In this document: piece by piece, positions 16,241-24,647 of the stretch | How positions within the stretch are numbered: position 1 is the stretch's first letter | Layout: the number at the start of each line of letters is the position of its first letter | Assembly (NCBI GenBank): GCA_052388275.1 | Contig: JBQTII010000018.1 | Location: 1 to 61,485, forward strand | DNA length: 61,485 nucleotides | Direction: 5' to 3' | Source of the DNA: JBQTII01 sp052388275 | GTDB lineage: Bacteria; Actinomycetota; Actinomycetes; Sporichthyales; Sporichthyaceae | Position numbers and translations under genes: made by a program | Notes under the pieces: generated by a model | Seen by the model: only the letters and a program-made list of their open reading frames with translations | Told to the model about the DNA's origin: nothing | Database searches by the model: none

Positions 16241-16252
16241 TATCGTGGAGCG
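16241..16252 (+). promoter_or_regulatory. Predicted -10 box for leaderless ROK kinase transcript
   Basis: TATCGT at 16241-16246 is followed by exactly six bases and then the ATG at 16253. GGAG also lies just before the ATG but only two bases away, too close for a normal ribosome-binding site. Confidence 0.5.
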
Positions 16253-16999
16253 ATGAACGGCGAGCGCACGCTGACCTTCGACGTCGGGGGAAGCGGCATC
16301 AAGGCCGGTGTGCTCGGACCGGACGGGTCCCTGCTGGCCGATCAGGTCCGGATTCGCACCCCGTATCCGTGTGCGCCCGAGAAGTTGGTGTCGACGCTGC
16401 GCGAGGTTGCTGCCACGTTGCCGACGGCCGAGCGGCTCAGCGTCGGGCTGCCCGGCATGATTCGCGACGGCCGGGTCCTGACGACCCCTCACTTCATTAC
16501 CGAGGCCGGTCCGTTCACCCCGGTGCGCCCCGACCTGCTCGCCGCGTGGACGCGCTGGGACGCCGCCACCGAGATCGGCAAGGTTTTCGATGCGCCGGTG
16601 CGGGTGGTCAACGACGCCGAACTCGCCGGCATCGGCGTCGTCAGTGGGATCGGTTTCGAGGTCTTCCTCGGCTTCGGTACCGGCCTGGGCGCCGCGTTGT
16701 TCTCCGAGGGCCGGCTGCTGCCCAAGCTGGAGCTGTCCCAGGCCCCGTTCCGGCGGGGGGATTCCTATGACCAGCAACTCGGGGATCATGCCCGCCGCCG
16801 TATCGGGGACCTGCGCTGGAGCCGGCGGGTCGCCCGGGCCCTGGGTCGCTGGCACGCCGTGCTGTGGTGGGACCGGCTCTTCCTCGGGGGCGGGAACGCC
16901 GTGCGGCTGCGGGGCGACCTGGGATTTCTGGCCACCGTCGTCCCCGGCGAGGCAGGCGTGCTCGGCGGGCACAAGCTCTGGGAGTACCCGGGCCTGTGA
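16253..16999 (+). CDS. ROK-family sugar kinase, polyphosphate-glucokinase-like
   Basis: A 248-residue ROK kinase. LTFDVGGSGIKAGVLG is the phosphate-1 loop in the form used by polyphosphate/ATP glucokinases, RVVNDAELAGIG has the catalytic Asp, and FLGFGTGLGAALFSEGRLLPKLELSQAPF resembles the PpgK substrate region. The C-terminal FLGGGNAVRLRG is the adenosine/phosphate-2 segment. It probably phosphorylates glucose using polyphosphate or ATP. It is flanked by repeats on both sides and has no obvious operon partner; another hexose as substrate cannot be excluded. Confidence 0.8.
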   Translation: MNGERTLTFDVGGSGIKAGVLGPDGSLLADQVRIRTPYPCAPEKLVSTLREVAATLPTAERLSVGLPGMIRDGRVLTTPHFITEAGPFTPVRPDLLAAWTRWDAATEIGKVFDAPVRVVNDAELAGIGVVSGIGFEVFLGFGTGLGAALFSEGRLLPKLELSQAPFRRGDSYDQQLGDHARRRIGDLRWSRRVARALGRWHAVLWWDRLFLGGGNAVRLRGDLGFLATVVPGEAGVLGGHKLWEYPGL

Positions 17000-17009
17000 G
17001 TTCACTGCG

Positions 17010-17057
17010 TAACGTCCGAAGGGGTGGCTGCTATTGCGACCAGGTGATCGGACGTTA
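17010..17057. repeat. 42-bp palindromic element with 10-bp perfect ends
   Basis: The core element 17013-17054 extends outward to a perfect 10-bp inverted repeat TAACGTCCGA/TCGGACGTTA. By my alignment it differs from the 2501-2542 copy at about five of 42 positions. It lies between the convergent ROK kinase and penicillin-binding protein genes, where the hairpin may act as a terminator. Confidence 0.9.
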
Positions 17058-17093
17058 GGGGTTCTCGGGGCGGCGCTCTAGGCGGCGCGGGTT

Positions 17094-19121
17094 CTAGCGG
17101 ATGGCCTCGAGGAAGGCGCGGGCCAGCGGGCCGGCGGTGCGCGCGCCGGTGTCGCCCCGTTCGACGATGACGGCGAAGGCGACGTCGCCGGAGAAACCGA
17201 CCATCCACGCGTGCTTGCCCGGTTCGCTCTCGCTGCCGTACTCGGCGGTCCCGGTCTTGGCGCCCACCGTCCGACCGGGAAGGTCGAGGATGCGTGCGGT
17301 GCCGCTCTGCACGGTGGCGATCATCAGCTCGCGCAGTATGGCCGCCTCGGCGAGCGGCGGCAGGACAACCTCATCGGAACCGGCGATCGCGCTCGGGGTT
17401 GCGGTGGCGAAGGGCGACGGGGCCGGGGCCGGCCCGGCGGCGTCAACGCTCTCGTCGAGGATCAGCCGTGGTAGCCGGGGGGTGCCCGAGGCCACCGTCG
17501 CGGCGATCGAGGCGAGGGAGAGCGGGCTCATCAGCACCCGGCCCTGGCCGATCCCGGCGGCGGCGCAGTCCACCTCACTGGTGCAGGTGGGGATGTCGCC
17601 GGAGAAGCCGGCGAGCGGCAGGTCGTAATCCAGGCCGATCCCGAAGGAATCCCCGGCCTCGGCCAGCGCATTCGGGTCCAGGTCGTCGGCCTTGCGGGTG
17701 AAGACGGTGTTGCAGGACTGGGTGAAGGCGGTGCGGAACGGGACGCGGCCGAGGGAGCCGAGGCCGTCGTAGTTCTCGAACTGCTTGCCCTCGACGTTGA
17801 CCGAGCGCGGGCAGTTGATCTGCTCGTCGACGGTGATACCGCTGCGGAGCAACGCCAAGGTACTGACGATCTTGAAGGTGGAGCCCGGGGAGTACTGCCC
17901 GTTCAGCGCCCGGTCCTCACCGGCCTTGTCCGCCGGGCCGTTGGCCACCGCCAGGATGTCGCCGGTCTGGGTGTCGATCGCGACCAGGGAGGAGTTCTCC
18001 TCGGTCAGCGCCACGGACCGTTCGGCCGCGTCCTGGATGTCGCGGTCCAGGCTGAGGCGCAGCGCCGTACCGGGCACCTGGGTGAACTCGATCAACGTTT
18101 CGACCGAGGCCCGGGTGCTCGCGTCAACGATCTCGACGCGGCCACCAGGGACGCCGGCGAGCTGCTGCTGGTACTCGCCTTGCAAACCGAACAGGCCGAG
18201 CGAGTCGGCCTCCGACGCTGTCGGTCCGGCCTTGGCCAGCGATTCCGCGGTCGCGTTGCCGACCGCGCCGAGCACCCCGCGGGCGTACTGGCGGGTGGGA
18301 GCCAGTGTGAGGGTGTCCGCACGCACGAGCGCGCCGGTGATGTCGGCGACCTCGCCCTTGACCTCGTCGTAGTCGGACTGGCGCAATACCACCGCCTCGA
18401 CGAACTGGTTCTCCTCGGCCTTGTTGGTGCGGATCAGCAATCCGTCGACGTTGACGTCGAGGAGCTCGGCCAGCTGCTCGATCGCGCCCTCGGGCACCTG
18501 CCCGGCGACCACACCGACGCGGTACACCGGCTGCTGCGTCACCAGCGCCTCGCCGTTGCGGTCCAGGATCGGCGCTCGCTCGGGCAGTTCGCGGGTCCGG
18601 CTGAAGGCCTGACCGGCGCCCAGGCGGGGGTGCAGGATCTGCGGCGCCCAGGACACCTTCCACACCGCCTCCGCGTCGGGTGCGGGCACGACCTGGACCA
18701 GCGTGAGCGAGGAGGCGTAGGCCCAGCTGCCCAGGGCATCAAGTTCGAGGGCGACGTCGAAGTTCAGCGTGCAGGGCGCCTGTCCCTCGCAACCGCTGGA
18801 GTCCCGGGCGGTGAGCGTGCGCAGCTCCGGGCGCAGCGTGTCCGACATGGCGGTGAGGGCGCCGGTCGCCGCGGTCGAATCGGTGGTGCGGGCTCCGGCG
18901 GCCGCCAGTTCGCCGGCCGACCAGTCGGCCAGGAAGGCCTCGCCGACCACGCGCGCCTGGTCCGCGGCGCTGGGCCCGCCGCCGCCGGGAAGGCCATCGG
19001 GAAGCGAACTGCAGCCGGTGGCGAGAAGCGCCGCAGCCAGCACGGCCATGGTGGGACGGCGTCGTGCTCTGCGAGGCGTTGTCCGCGGGGGCGAGGCCCC
19101 ACGGGTGAATGTCGTAGTCAT
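17094..19121 (-). CDS. Penicillin-binding protein, lipoprotein with MecA-like N-terminal domain
   Basis: A 675-residue transpeptidase. TMAVLAAALLATGCSSL is a lipoprotein signal with the modified Cys at about residue 37. Next come an NTF2-like (MecA_N) domain, a PBP dimerisation domain (AFSRTRELPERAPILDRNG), and the transpeptidase domain with STFK (active Ser about 414), SCN and KTGTAE motifs. It should cross-link peptidoglycan outside the membrane. TTG 19139 would add six residues; ATG 19121 is preferred. It follows the HtrA protease gene on the same strand, 68 bp away, suggesting coexpression with the envelope-stress genes upstream. Confidence 0.9.
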   Translation of the reverse strand: MTTTFTRGASPPRTTPRRARRRPTMAVLAAALLATGCSSLPDGLPGGGGPSAADQARVVGEAFLADWSAGELAAAGARTTDSTAATGALTAMSDTLRPELRTLTARDSSGCEGQAPCTLNFDVALELDALGSWAYASSLTLVQVVPAPDAEAVWKVSWAPQILHPRLGAGQAFSRTRELPERAPILDRNGEALVTQQPVYRVGVVAGQVPEGAIEQLAELLDVNVDGLLIRTNKAEENQFVEAVVLRQSDYDEVKGEVADITGALVRADTLTLAPTRQYARGVLGAVGNATAESLAKAGPTASEADSLGLFGLQGEYQQQLAGVPGGRVEIVDASTRASVETLIEFTQVPGTALRLSLDRDIQDAAERSVALTEENSSLVAIDTQTGDILAVANGPADKAGEDRALNGQYSPGSTFKIVSTLALLRSGITVDEQINCPRSVNVEGKQFENYDGLGSLGRVPFRTAFTQSCNTVFTRKADDLDPNALAEAGDSFGIGLDYDLPLAGFSGDIPTCTSEVDCAAAGIGQGRVLMSPLSLASIAATVASGTPRLPRLILDESVDAAGPAPAPSPFATATPSAIAGSDEVVLPPLAEAAILRELMIATVQSGTARILDLPGRTVGAKTGTAEYGSESEPGKHAWMVGFSGDVAFAVIVERGDTGARTAGPLARAFLEAIR

Positions 19122-19188
19122 CGCTGATGAGGAAATCAACTAAACGCCGTGCGCGGGGTGATCTGGCCCCACGCGGAGTGTCGGCGCC

Positions 19189-20493
19189 TCATTCCGCGTC
19201 GCTGCCCAGGATGACATCGACGGTCCGGGTGTCGTTGCCCCGCAGGTAGGTGAGAGTGATCTTCTGGCCCGGAGGTAGCGAGCGCACCCCGGCGACGAGC
19301 GCGTCGGCGGTATCGATGGTCCGCCCGTCCAGGCGCACGACGATGTCCCCGTCGCGCAGTCCGGCCTTGTCCGCGGCGTCGCCGGGGGTGATCTCGCGCA
19401 GCAGTGCCCCGCGCACGGTGGCCTCGGCGGCATCGACGACCTGGACACCGAGCTTGCCGTGCTCGACGGTCTGGCCCTTGGCGAGTTGTTCGGCGATGAC
19501 CCGCGCCTGATCGACCGGGATCGCGAAACCCAGACCGATGGAGCCGGACTGCCCGCCCATGCCCGAGCCGAGGGAGGCGATCGCGGAGGTGATCCCGACG
19601 AGGTTGCCGTTCAGGTCGACCAACGCGCCGCCGGAGTTGCCGGGGTTGATCGGGGCATCGGTCTGGATGCCGTTGATGACGCTGTCCTGACCGTCCCCCG
19701 CCTGCGGGATGACCGGGCGGTTCTTGGCGCTGACGATGCCGCGGGTGACCGTGCCCGCCAGCCCCAACGGGGCGCCGATGGCCACCACCTCCTGGCCCAC
19801 CCGCAGATCCTCCGAGCTGCCAAAGCCGATCGGGGTCGCGTTGGTGACGCCGGTGGCCTTGATGACCGCCAGGTCGGTGACCGGATCGGCCTTGATCAAC
19901 TCGGCGCGCACCGTCTGGCCGTCGGAGAACGTCACCGCGAGCTGGCCCTCACCGGCCACGTGATTGTTGGTCAGAATCAGTCCGTCGGAGGAGATGACGA
20001 CGCCGCTGCCGCTACCGGAGGCGCCGCCGAAGCCGCCGCCGGCGCCGCGGATGTCGATCGAGACCACACTCGGCAGCACCTTGGACGCGACGCGTTCCAC
20101 GCTGCCTGCGGGTGCGTTCGAGGCCGGGCGGACATCGCTGGGCAGCGGCTCACCGATGGAGCTGACGTTGGTGGTGTCCTCGGCAGCGTTGTACCCGAGG
20201 GTGCCGCCGACCGCACCGCCGATGAGGGCGGCGAGGACCGCGACCACCCCGACCGCGGTGAGGTTGCGACGGGGCGGGGCCGGGGGGGGCGGTGGCAGGG
20301 AACCCCAGCCGCCGGGCAGCTGTGCGGTGTTGGTGTGCGGGGGGTAGGCGTAGGTCGGCGCCGGGTCGCTGCCGGGCGGCGATGCTGGTGCGGCCGGTGG
20401 GGAGTAGAGCGGCTCGGTCACCCCCGGATTCACCGGTGGGTTACGCCACGCCTCACCCGAGGTGGGCGGGAAATACGGGTCGCGCTCGTCCAT
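19189..20493 (-). CDS. HtrA/PepD-type serine protease with PDZ domain
   Basis: A 434-residue membrane-anchored protease. A Pro-rich cytosolic region (1-78) is followed by one membrane helix (about 79-100), a trypsin-like domain with His178 (LTNNHVA), Asp207 (VTDLAVI) and Ser287 (INPGNSGGAL), and a C-terminal PDZ domain (LLREITPGDAADKAGLRDGD). It should degrade or refold damaged proteins at the cell surface. It lies downstream of a response-regulator/kinase pair in the same orientation; M. tuberculosis mprA-mprB-pepD has this same order, so MprAB-type control is likely. Confidence 0.92.
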   Translation of the reverse strand: MDERDPYFPPTSGEAWRNPPVNPGVTEPLYSPPAAPASPPGSDPAPTYAYPPHTNTAQLPGGWGSLPPPPPAPPRRNLTAVGVVAVLAALIGGAVGGTLGYNAAEDTTNVSSIGEPLPSDVRPASNAPAGSVERVASKVLPSVVSIDIRGAGGGFGGASGSGSGVVISSDGLILTNNHVAGEGQLAVTFSDGQTVRAELIKADPVTDLAVIKATGVTNATPIGFGSSEDLRVGQEVVAIGAPLGLAGTVTRGIVSAKNRPVIPQAGDGQDSVINGIQTDAPINPGNSGGALVDLNGNLVGITSAIASLGSGMGGQSGSIGLGFAIPVDQARVIAEQLAKGQTVEHGKLGVQVVDAAEATVRGALLREITPGDAADKAGLRDGDIVVRLDGRTIDTADALVAGVRSLPPGQKITLTYLRGNDTRTVDVILGSDAE

Positions 20494-20604
20494 GGTCCTA
20501 CCGTGCCCCTGCCGCCTAGGAGATTCCTATGGGTCCATTGTGCGTGATCGGTGACCGCACCGAGCGGTCGCCCAACGCCGCGATGAGGTGGTCCTGCCCG
20601 AATT

Positions 20605-21957
20605 TCACCCGTCATCACGGGATACCTCCGAGGAATGCGGCAGGCGCAGAGTGAACAGCGCCCCGCCACCGGTGGCTTGCCCGGCGCTGACGCTGCCCCC
20701 GTGGCGCAACGCCGTCTGGCGCACGATGGCGAGCCCTAGTCCCGAACCGGGCATCATCCGCGACGCGGGGGAGCGGTAGAACCGGTCGAAGACGAAGGGC
20801 AGGTCGTCCTCGGCGATCCCAGGGCCGGCGTCGGCCACGCGCAGCACCCCTTCGGACAGGCGCACTGTGACGGTGGAGTTCGGCGGGCTCCACTTCCCGG
20901 CGTTGTCCAGCAGGTTGAGCACCGCACGCTCCAGCGCACGGGCGTCGCCGAACACCGTCCACGGTCGGGTGCAGACGTCGAAAAGCACGGCCGGAGCACG
21001 GCGGCGGGCACGTTCGACGGCGACCTGCACCACCTCGGTCAGGTCGATCTCGCGGCCATCGCCGCGCACCGCGTCGTCACGAGAGAGTTCGACGAGGTCG
21101 GTGACCAGGCCGGAAAGTTCCTCCACCTGGGCGTGGACGTCGGCGAGCAGCTCGCCGCGGTCGTGCGCGGAAAGTCCGGCGCGCTGCTCGGCCTGGCTCA
21201 GCAGGTCCAGGTTGGTGCGCAGACTGGTGAGCGGGGTGCGCAGTTCGTGACCGGCGTCGGCGACCAGGCGGCGCTGCAGCTCACGCGAGCGCTCGACGGC
21301 GGCCAGCATGGAGTTGAAGCTGGTGCCCAGGCGGGCGAGCTCGTCGTCCCCGCTCACCCCGATCGGGCGCAGCTCACCGGTGCGTGCGACGTGTTCGGCG
21401 GCCTCGGTGAGACGGCTGACCGGACGCAGGCCGGTGCGGGCAACGAACACCCCGGCGTAGGCGGCCAGGGTGACCCCGGTCAGGCCGATGACCAGCAGGG
21501 TCGTGCCCAGGGTCCGCAGGGTGTCGTCGACATCGTCGGTGGACTGGGCGAGAACGAACGCCGTGCGGGTGGTCGCCTGCTGGATGGCCGGGATCGCCAC
21601 CACGCGGAACTTCTCCCCCTCGACGGTGCGAGCGGTGCGCAGCGAGAAATCGCTGGCGCCCTGGGCCACGGAGGTTTCCGGCGGGCCGGTCGGCGGGGCA
21701 TCCTCGGGGCCCTTGGCGGCGAAGAAGCTGCCATCGGGGTAGACGATCGCCAGCCGGGTGCCGGCCGCCGCGAAGGTGCCCTCAGGGAACCGGATGACCT
21801 GGGTGGGGTCACCGGCCGGGGTGAGCAGCAGCGCCTGCGCGCGCCCGAGCAGGGCTTCGTCAAAGGAGTCGTAGTACTGCACCCGCACCGTGAGAAAGGT
21901 GGCGAGCGAGATGCCCGCGACGGTCACACCGACCACCGCGGCCACGAAAGCGGCCAC
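20605..21957 (-). CDS. mprB: Sensor histidine kinase, MprB-like
   Basis: Membrane sensor kinase of 450 residues as called: helix 1 at the N-terminus, an extracytoplasmic domain to about 150, helix 2 (LLVIGLTGVTLAAYAGVFVA), a HAMP linker, and kinase core with H box DAGHELRTPLTSLR (His about 237), N box LNLLDNAGKWS and G box ADAGPGIAEDDLPFVFDRF. GTG 21957 gives an N-terminus with no basic residues before helix 1. A CTG at 22020, overlapping the regulator stop codon, would add 21 residues with several Arg and is a plausible true start. Partner is the adjacent response regulator. Confidence 0.9.
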   Translation of the reverse strand: MAAFVAAVVGVTVAGISLATFLTVRVQYYDSFDEALLGRAQALLLTPAGDPTQVIRFPEGTFAAAGTRLAIVYPDGSFFAAKGPEDAPPTGPPETSVAQGASDFSLRTARTVEGEKFRVVAIPAIQQATTRTAFVLAQSTDDVDDTLRTLGTTLLVIGLTGVTLAAYAGVFVARTGLRPVSRLTEAAEHVARTGELRPIGVSGDDELARLGTSFNSMLAAVERSRELQRRLVADAGHELRTPLTSLRTNLDLLSQAEQRAGLSAHDRGELLADVHAQVEELSGLVTDLVELSRDDAVRGDGREIDLTEVVQVAVERARRRAPAVLFDVCTRPWTVFGDARALERAVLNLLDNAGKWSPPNSTVTVRLSEGVLRVADAGPGIAEDDLPFVFDRFYRSPASRMMPGSGLGLAIVRQTALRHGGSVSAGQATGGGALFTLRLPHSSEVSRDDG

Positions 21958-22016
21958 CCGGACCCGCAGGGTCAGCCCGCCGAAGAACCGCCCGAACCAG
22001 CGGGGCAGCCGCGGTG

Positions 22017-22706
22017 TCAGGGTGGGCCCTCGCGCAGGACGTAGCCGACCCCGCGCACCGTGTGCACCAGTCGCGAACCGCCGTCGGCCTCGGTCTTGCG
22101 CCGCAGGTAGCCGACGTAGACCTCGAGCGAGTTCGCGGTGGTGGGAAAGTCGAAGCCCCAGACCTCCTCCAGGATCCGCTCCCGGGTGAGCACCTCACGC
22201 GGGTGCCGCAGGAAGAGCTCAAGGAGGGCAAACTCCGTGCGCGTCAGGCGTACCTGGTGCCCGCTGCGACGCACTTCGCGGGTGGTGGTGTTCAGCGAGA
22301 GATCGGAGAAGAGCAGCGCGGGGGCTCCGCCGGGGATCTCGGGGGCGTGCGTGCGGCGCAGTAGTGCCCGAAGCCTGGCGAGCAGCTCCTCCAGGGCGAA
22401 CGGCTTGGGCAGGTAGTCGTCGGCCCCGGCATCGAGCCCGGCGACGCGGTCGGAGACGGCATCGCGGGCGGTGAGCACCAGCACCGGCACGTCGTTGCCG
22501 GCGGCCCGAAGCGCGCGGCACGCTTCCAGGCCTCCCATCCGCGGCATCATCACGTCCAGTACGAGGGCGTCGGGATGGGCGGTCGCGACCTGGCCCAGCG
22601 CCTCGACGCCGTCGCAGGCGAGATCCACCTGATAACCGTTGAAGGTCAACGACCGGCGCAGCGACTCCCGCACTGCCCGGTCGTCGTCCACCACGAGGAT
22701 GCGCAT
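22017..22706 (-). CDS. mprA: OmpR-family response regulator, MprA-like
   Basis: A 229-residue regulator: receiver domain with acidic pocket DDD (residues 7-9), phosphorylated Asp51 (LVLDVMMPRMGG) and Lys in DYLPKPF, followed by a winged-helix DNA-binding domain (LTRTEFALLELFLRHP, SLEVYVGYLRRK). The frame is open to 22823, but ATG 22706 begins the receiver directly, has AGGATGAG upstream, and sits five bases after the dinB stop. It should be phosphorylated by the kinase encoded next and control envelope-stress genes, probably including the downstream protease. Confidence 0.93.
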   Translation of the reverse strand: MRILVVDDDRAVRESLRRSLTFNGYQVDLACDGVEALGQVATAHPDALVLDVMMPRMGGLEACRALRAAGNDVPVLVLTARDAVSDRVAGLDAGADDYLPKPFALEELLARLRALLRRTHAPEIPGGAPALLFSDLSLNTTTREVRRSGHQVRLTRTEFALLELFLRHPREVLTRERILEEVWGFDFPTTANSLEVYVGYLRRKTEADGGSRLVHTVRGVGYVLREGPP

Positions 22707-22710
22707 GGGC

Positions 22711-24042
22711 TCATCCTGCCGGTCCGGCATCGATTCCGGGAGCAGGGTGCACGCGAGCGAGCAGTTCCGGGTCGTCGGCGGCGAACGTGCGCACCGGTCC
22801 GGGCGGGGTGTGCCGGGTCTCAAAACGCACGCTCACCCGGCCCAGGCCGGACCCCCAGACCCAGCCGTCGCCGTAGGTGGTGTGGGTGACGTCCTGGCCC
22901 GGAGACCAGGGCCGGGCCACCGGCAGGTCCTCGGCGCCGGAGCCCGCCGCCGCCGGGTTAGCGGTGAGTTCCTCCGGATCGGCGAACAGATCCTGCTGGG
23001 TCCAGTCGACCAGGCCGGAGATCCCCACCCCGAGCAGCCGGATGCCATCGGTGGTGTCCACCTCACCGAGCAGGCGGCGGGCCGTCGCGGTGATCGTGCG
23101 CACCTCGTCGGTGGGACCGGGCAGGGTCAGCGACCGGGTCTGGGAGCTGAAGTCGTGGCGGCGAACCTTGAGGGTGATGGTGCGGCCGGACAGCCCCGCG
23201 GCGCGCAACCGCCCGGTGACCCGGATGGCCATCCGCTCGCAGATCTGCTGGAGCAGAGCGCGCTCGACGACGTCGCGCTCGAAGGTGTCCTCCACCGAGA
23301 TCGACTTGCTCTCCCGGTGTGGGCGTACGGGGCGGTGGTCGCGGCCGTTGGCGAGTTCGAACAGCCCGCGGCCGTGGGCCTGCCCGAGCAGGGCGATCAG
23401 CTCCCCGGGGTCCGCGGCGGCGAGGTCACCGATGCGCAGCAGACCGGCCCGGCGCAGGCGCGCCGCGGTGGCCGGGCCGACGCCCCAGAGCTTGGAGACG
23501 GGCATGGGATGCAGGAGGGCGAGTTCGGTCCCGGGTTCGACCACGACCAGACCGTCGGGCTTGTCGAGTTCGGAGGCGATTTTCGCGATCAGTTTCGAGG
23601 TGCCCACACCGACGGAGGCCCGCAGGCCGGTAGCGGCGTGGATGTCCGCCTTGAGTCCGGCCGCCACCGCCCGCACCCCGGCCGGGTCCCAGCCGGTACC
23701 GGCGGCGCCCAGGTCGAGGAAGGCCTCATCCAGCGACAGCGGTTCGATCACCGTGCTGACCGCGCGCATGAGGTCCAGCACGATTGCACTGGCCTCGCGG
23801 TAGGCCTCGAATCGTCCGCCGAGGAAGGCGGCGTGTGGGCACAGTGCGCGGGCCTGCCCGGCGGGCATCGCCGAGAAAATGCCGAAGGCGCGCGCCTCGT
23901 AGGAGGCGGTGGCGACGACTCCACGGGTCCCGATCCCGCCGACGACAACGGGTCGACCGCGCAGCGAGGGCTTGTCTCGTTGCTCGACGGCGGCGAAGAA
24001 CGCGTCCATGTCCAGGTGCAGGACGGACGCCTCGGTGCGCAT
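22711..24042 (-). CDS. dinB: DNA polymerase IV (Y family)
   Basis: A 443-residue translesion polymerase. VLHLDMDAFFAAVEQRD holds the first catalytic Asp residues, SLDEAFLDLG the second pair, and GVGTSKLIAKIASELDKPDG the nucleotide-contact region. Helix-hairpin-helix (KLWGVGPATAARL) and little-finger domains follow. The C-terminal 90 residues (WSPGQDVTHTTYGDGWVWGSG) form an extra domain seen in actinobacterial DinB2/DinB3-like proteins. No clear beta-clamp motif is visible to me. It is five bases upstream of the response-regulator gene, an arrangement suggesting that lesion bypass is cotranscribed with the two-component system. Confidence 0.92.
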   Translation of the reverse strand: MRTEASVLHLDMDAFFAAVEQRDKPSLRGRPVVVGGIGTRGVVATASYEARAFGIFSAMPAGQARALCPHAAFLGGRFEAYREASAIVLDLMRAVSTVIEPLSLDEAFLDLGAAGTGWDPAGVRAVAAGLKADIHAATGLRASVGVGTSKLIAKIASELDKPDGLVVVEPGTELALLHPMPVSKLWGVGPATAARLRRAGLLRIGDLAAADPGELIALLGQAHGRGLFELANGRDHRPVRPHRESKSISVEDTFERDVVERALLQQICERMAIRVTGRLRAAGLSGRTITLKVRRHDFSSQTRSLTLPGPTDEVRTITATARRLLGEVDTTDGIRLLGVGISGLVDWTQQDLFADPEELTANPAAAGSGAEDLPVARPWSPGQDVTHTTYGDGWVWGSGLGRVSVRFETRHTPPGPVRTFAADDPELLARVHPAPGIDAGPAG

Positions 24043-24060
24043 CAGCGCGTCGGCGGGAGC

Positions 24061-24531
24061 TCAGAGGGCGATCGTGGCCGGCTCGGAGGCCTCGCCGGAC
24101 TTCGCGTCCGCGACCCGGAAGGTGTTCTCACCGGTGCGGTTGGTCTTGACCCACACGGAGTAGCGCCCGTCGGGTCCGATGGTGGTCTGGGCGGGGAAAT
24201 CCGACCAGGACCCGGATTCCTTGCGCTGCACAATGATCTTCGTGCCCGGCTCGAGCCCGTCGGCCAGCCCGGAAATGATGATCCGGCCGGTCTTGGACTC
24301 GAAGACGGCCTGCGCGGTCCAGGAGCCGGCCTGCGCCGGGATTTCCTTCGCCTTCTCGGCGTCGCGCTTGGCGGCCGCTGCCTCAGCCCGCAGGTCCTCG
24401 GGGGTGATGCCGATCGGCGCACCGGCCGAGGTGCCGCCGCCACTGAAGGCGCCGATGCCGCCGCCGACGATGCCGATGATGAAAGCAGCGACCAGTGCGG
24501 CGATGATGTGCCGCGGTTGGATGGAGGACAT
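24061..24531 (-). CDS. Membrane-anchored secreted protein, unknown function
   Basis: A 156-residue protein. MSSIQPRHIIAALVAAFIIG is a basic start plus one membrane helix, followed by a Gly/Ser linker, a charged helical stretch (DLRAEAAAAKRDAEKAKE) and a C-terminal beta-rich domain ending in a fibronectin-like pattern (SVWVKTNRTGENTFRVADAK). No family is certain. The frame is open to 24735, but ATG 24531 gives the sensible topology. It is 18 bases upstream of dinB and may head the dinB-mprAB-htrA-pbp unit, which makes an extracytoplasmic or envelope role reasonable. Confidence 0.65.
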   Translation of the reverse strand: MSSIQPRHIIAALVAAFIIGIVGGGIGAFSGGGTSAGAPIGITPEDLRAEAAAAKRDAEKAKEIPAQAGSWTAQAVFESKTGRIIISGLADGLEPGTKIIVQRKESGSWSDFPAQTTIGPDGRYSVWVKTNRTGENTFRVADAKSGEASEPATIAL

Positions 24532-24647
24532 GGCGCGATCCTGACGTACTCGGGTCGGCCCCGGTGCTACGCGGGGCAGACGGTAATGCCGGTAAGGATC
24601 CAGCGTAACTGTGGTTTGCGGGTATGCCGTACCCGTGCCGAGCGCCC

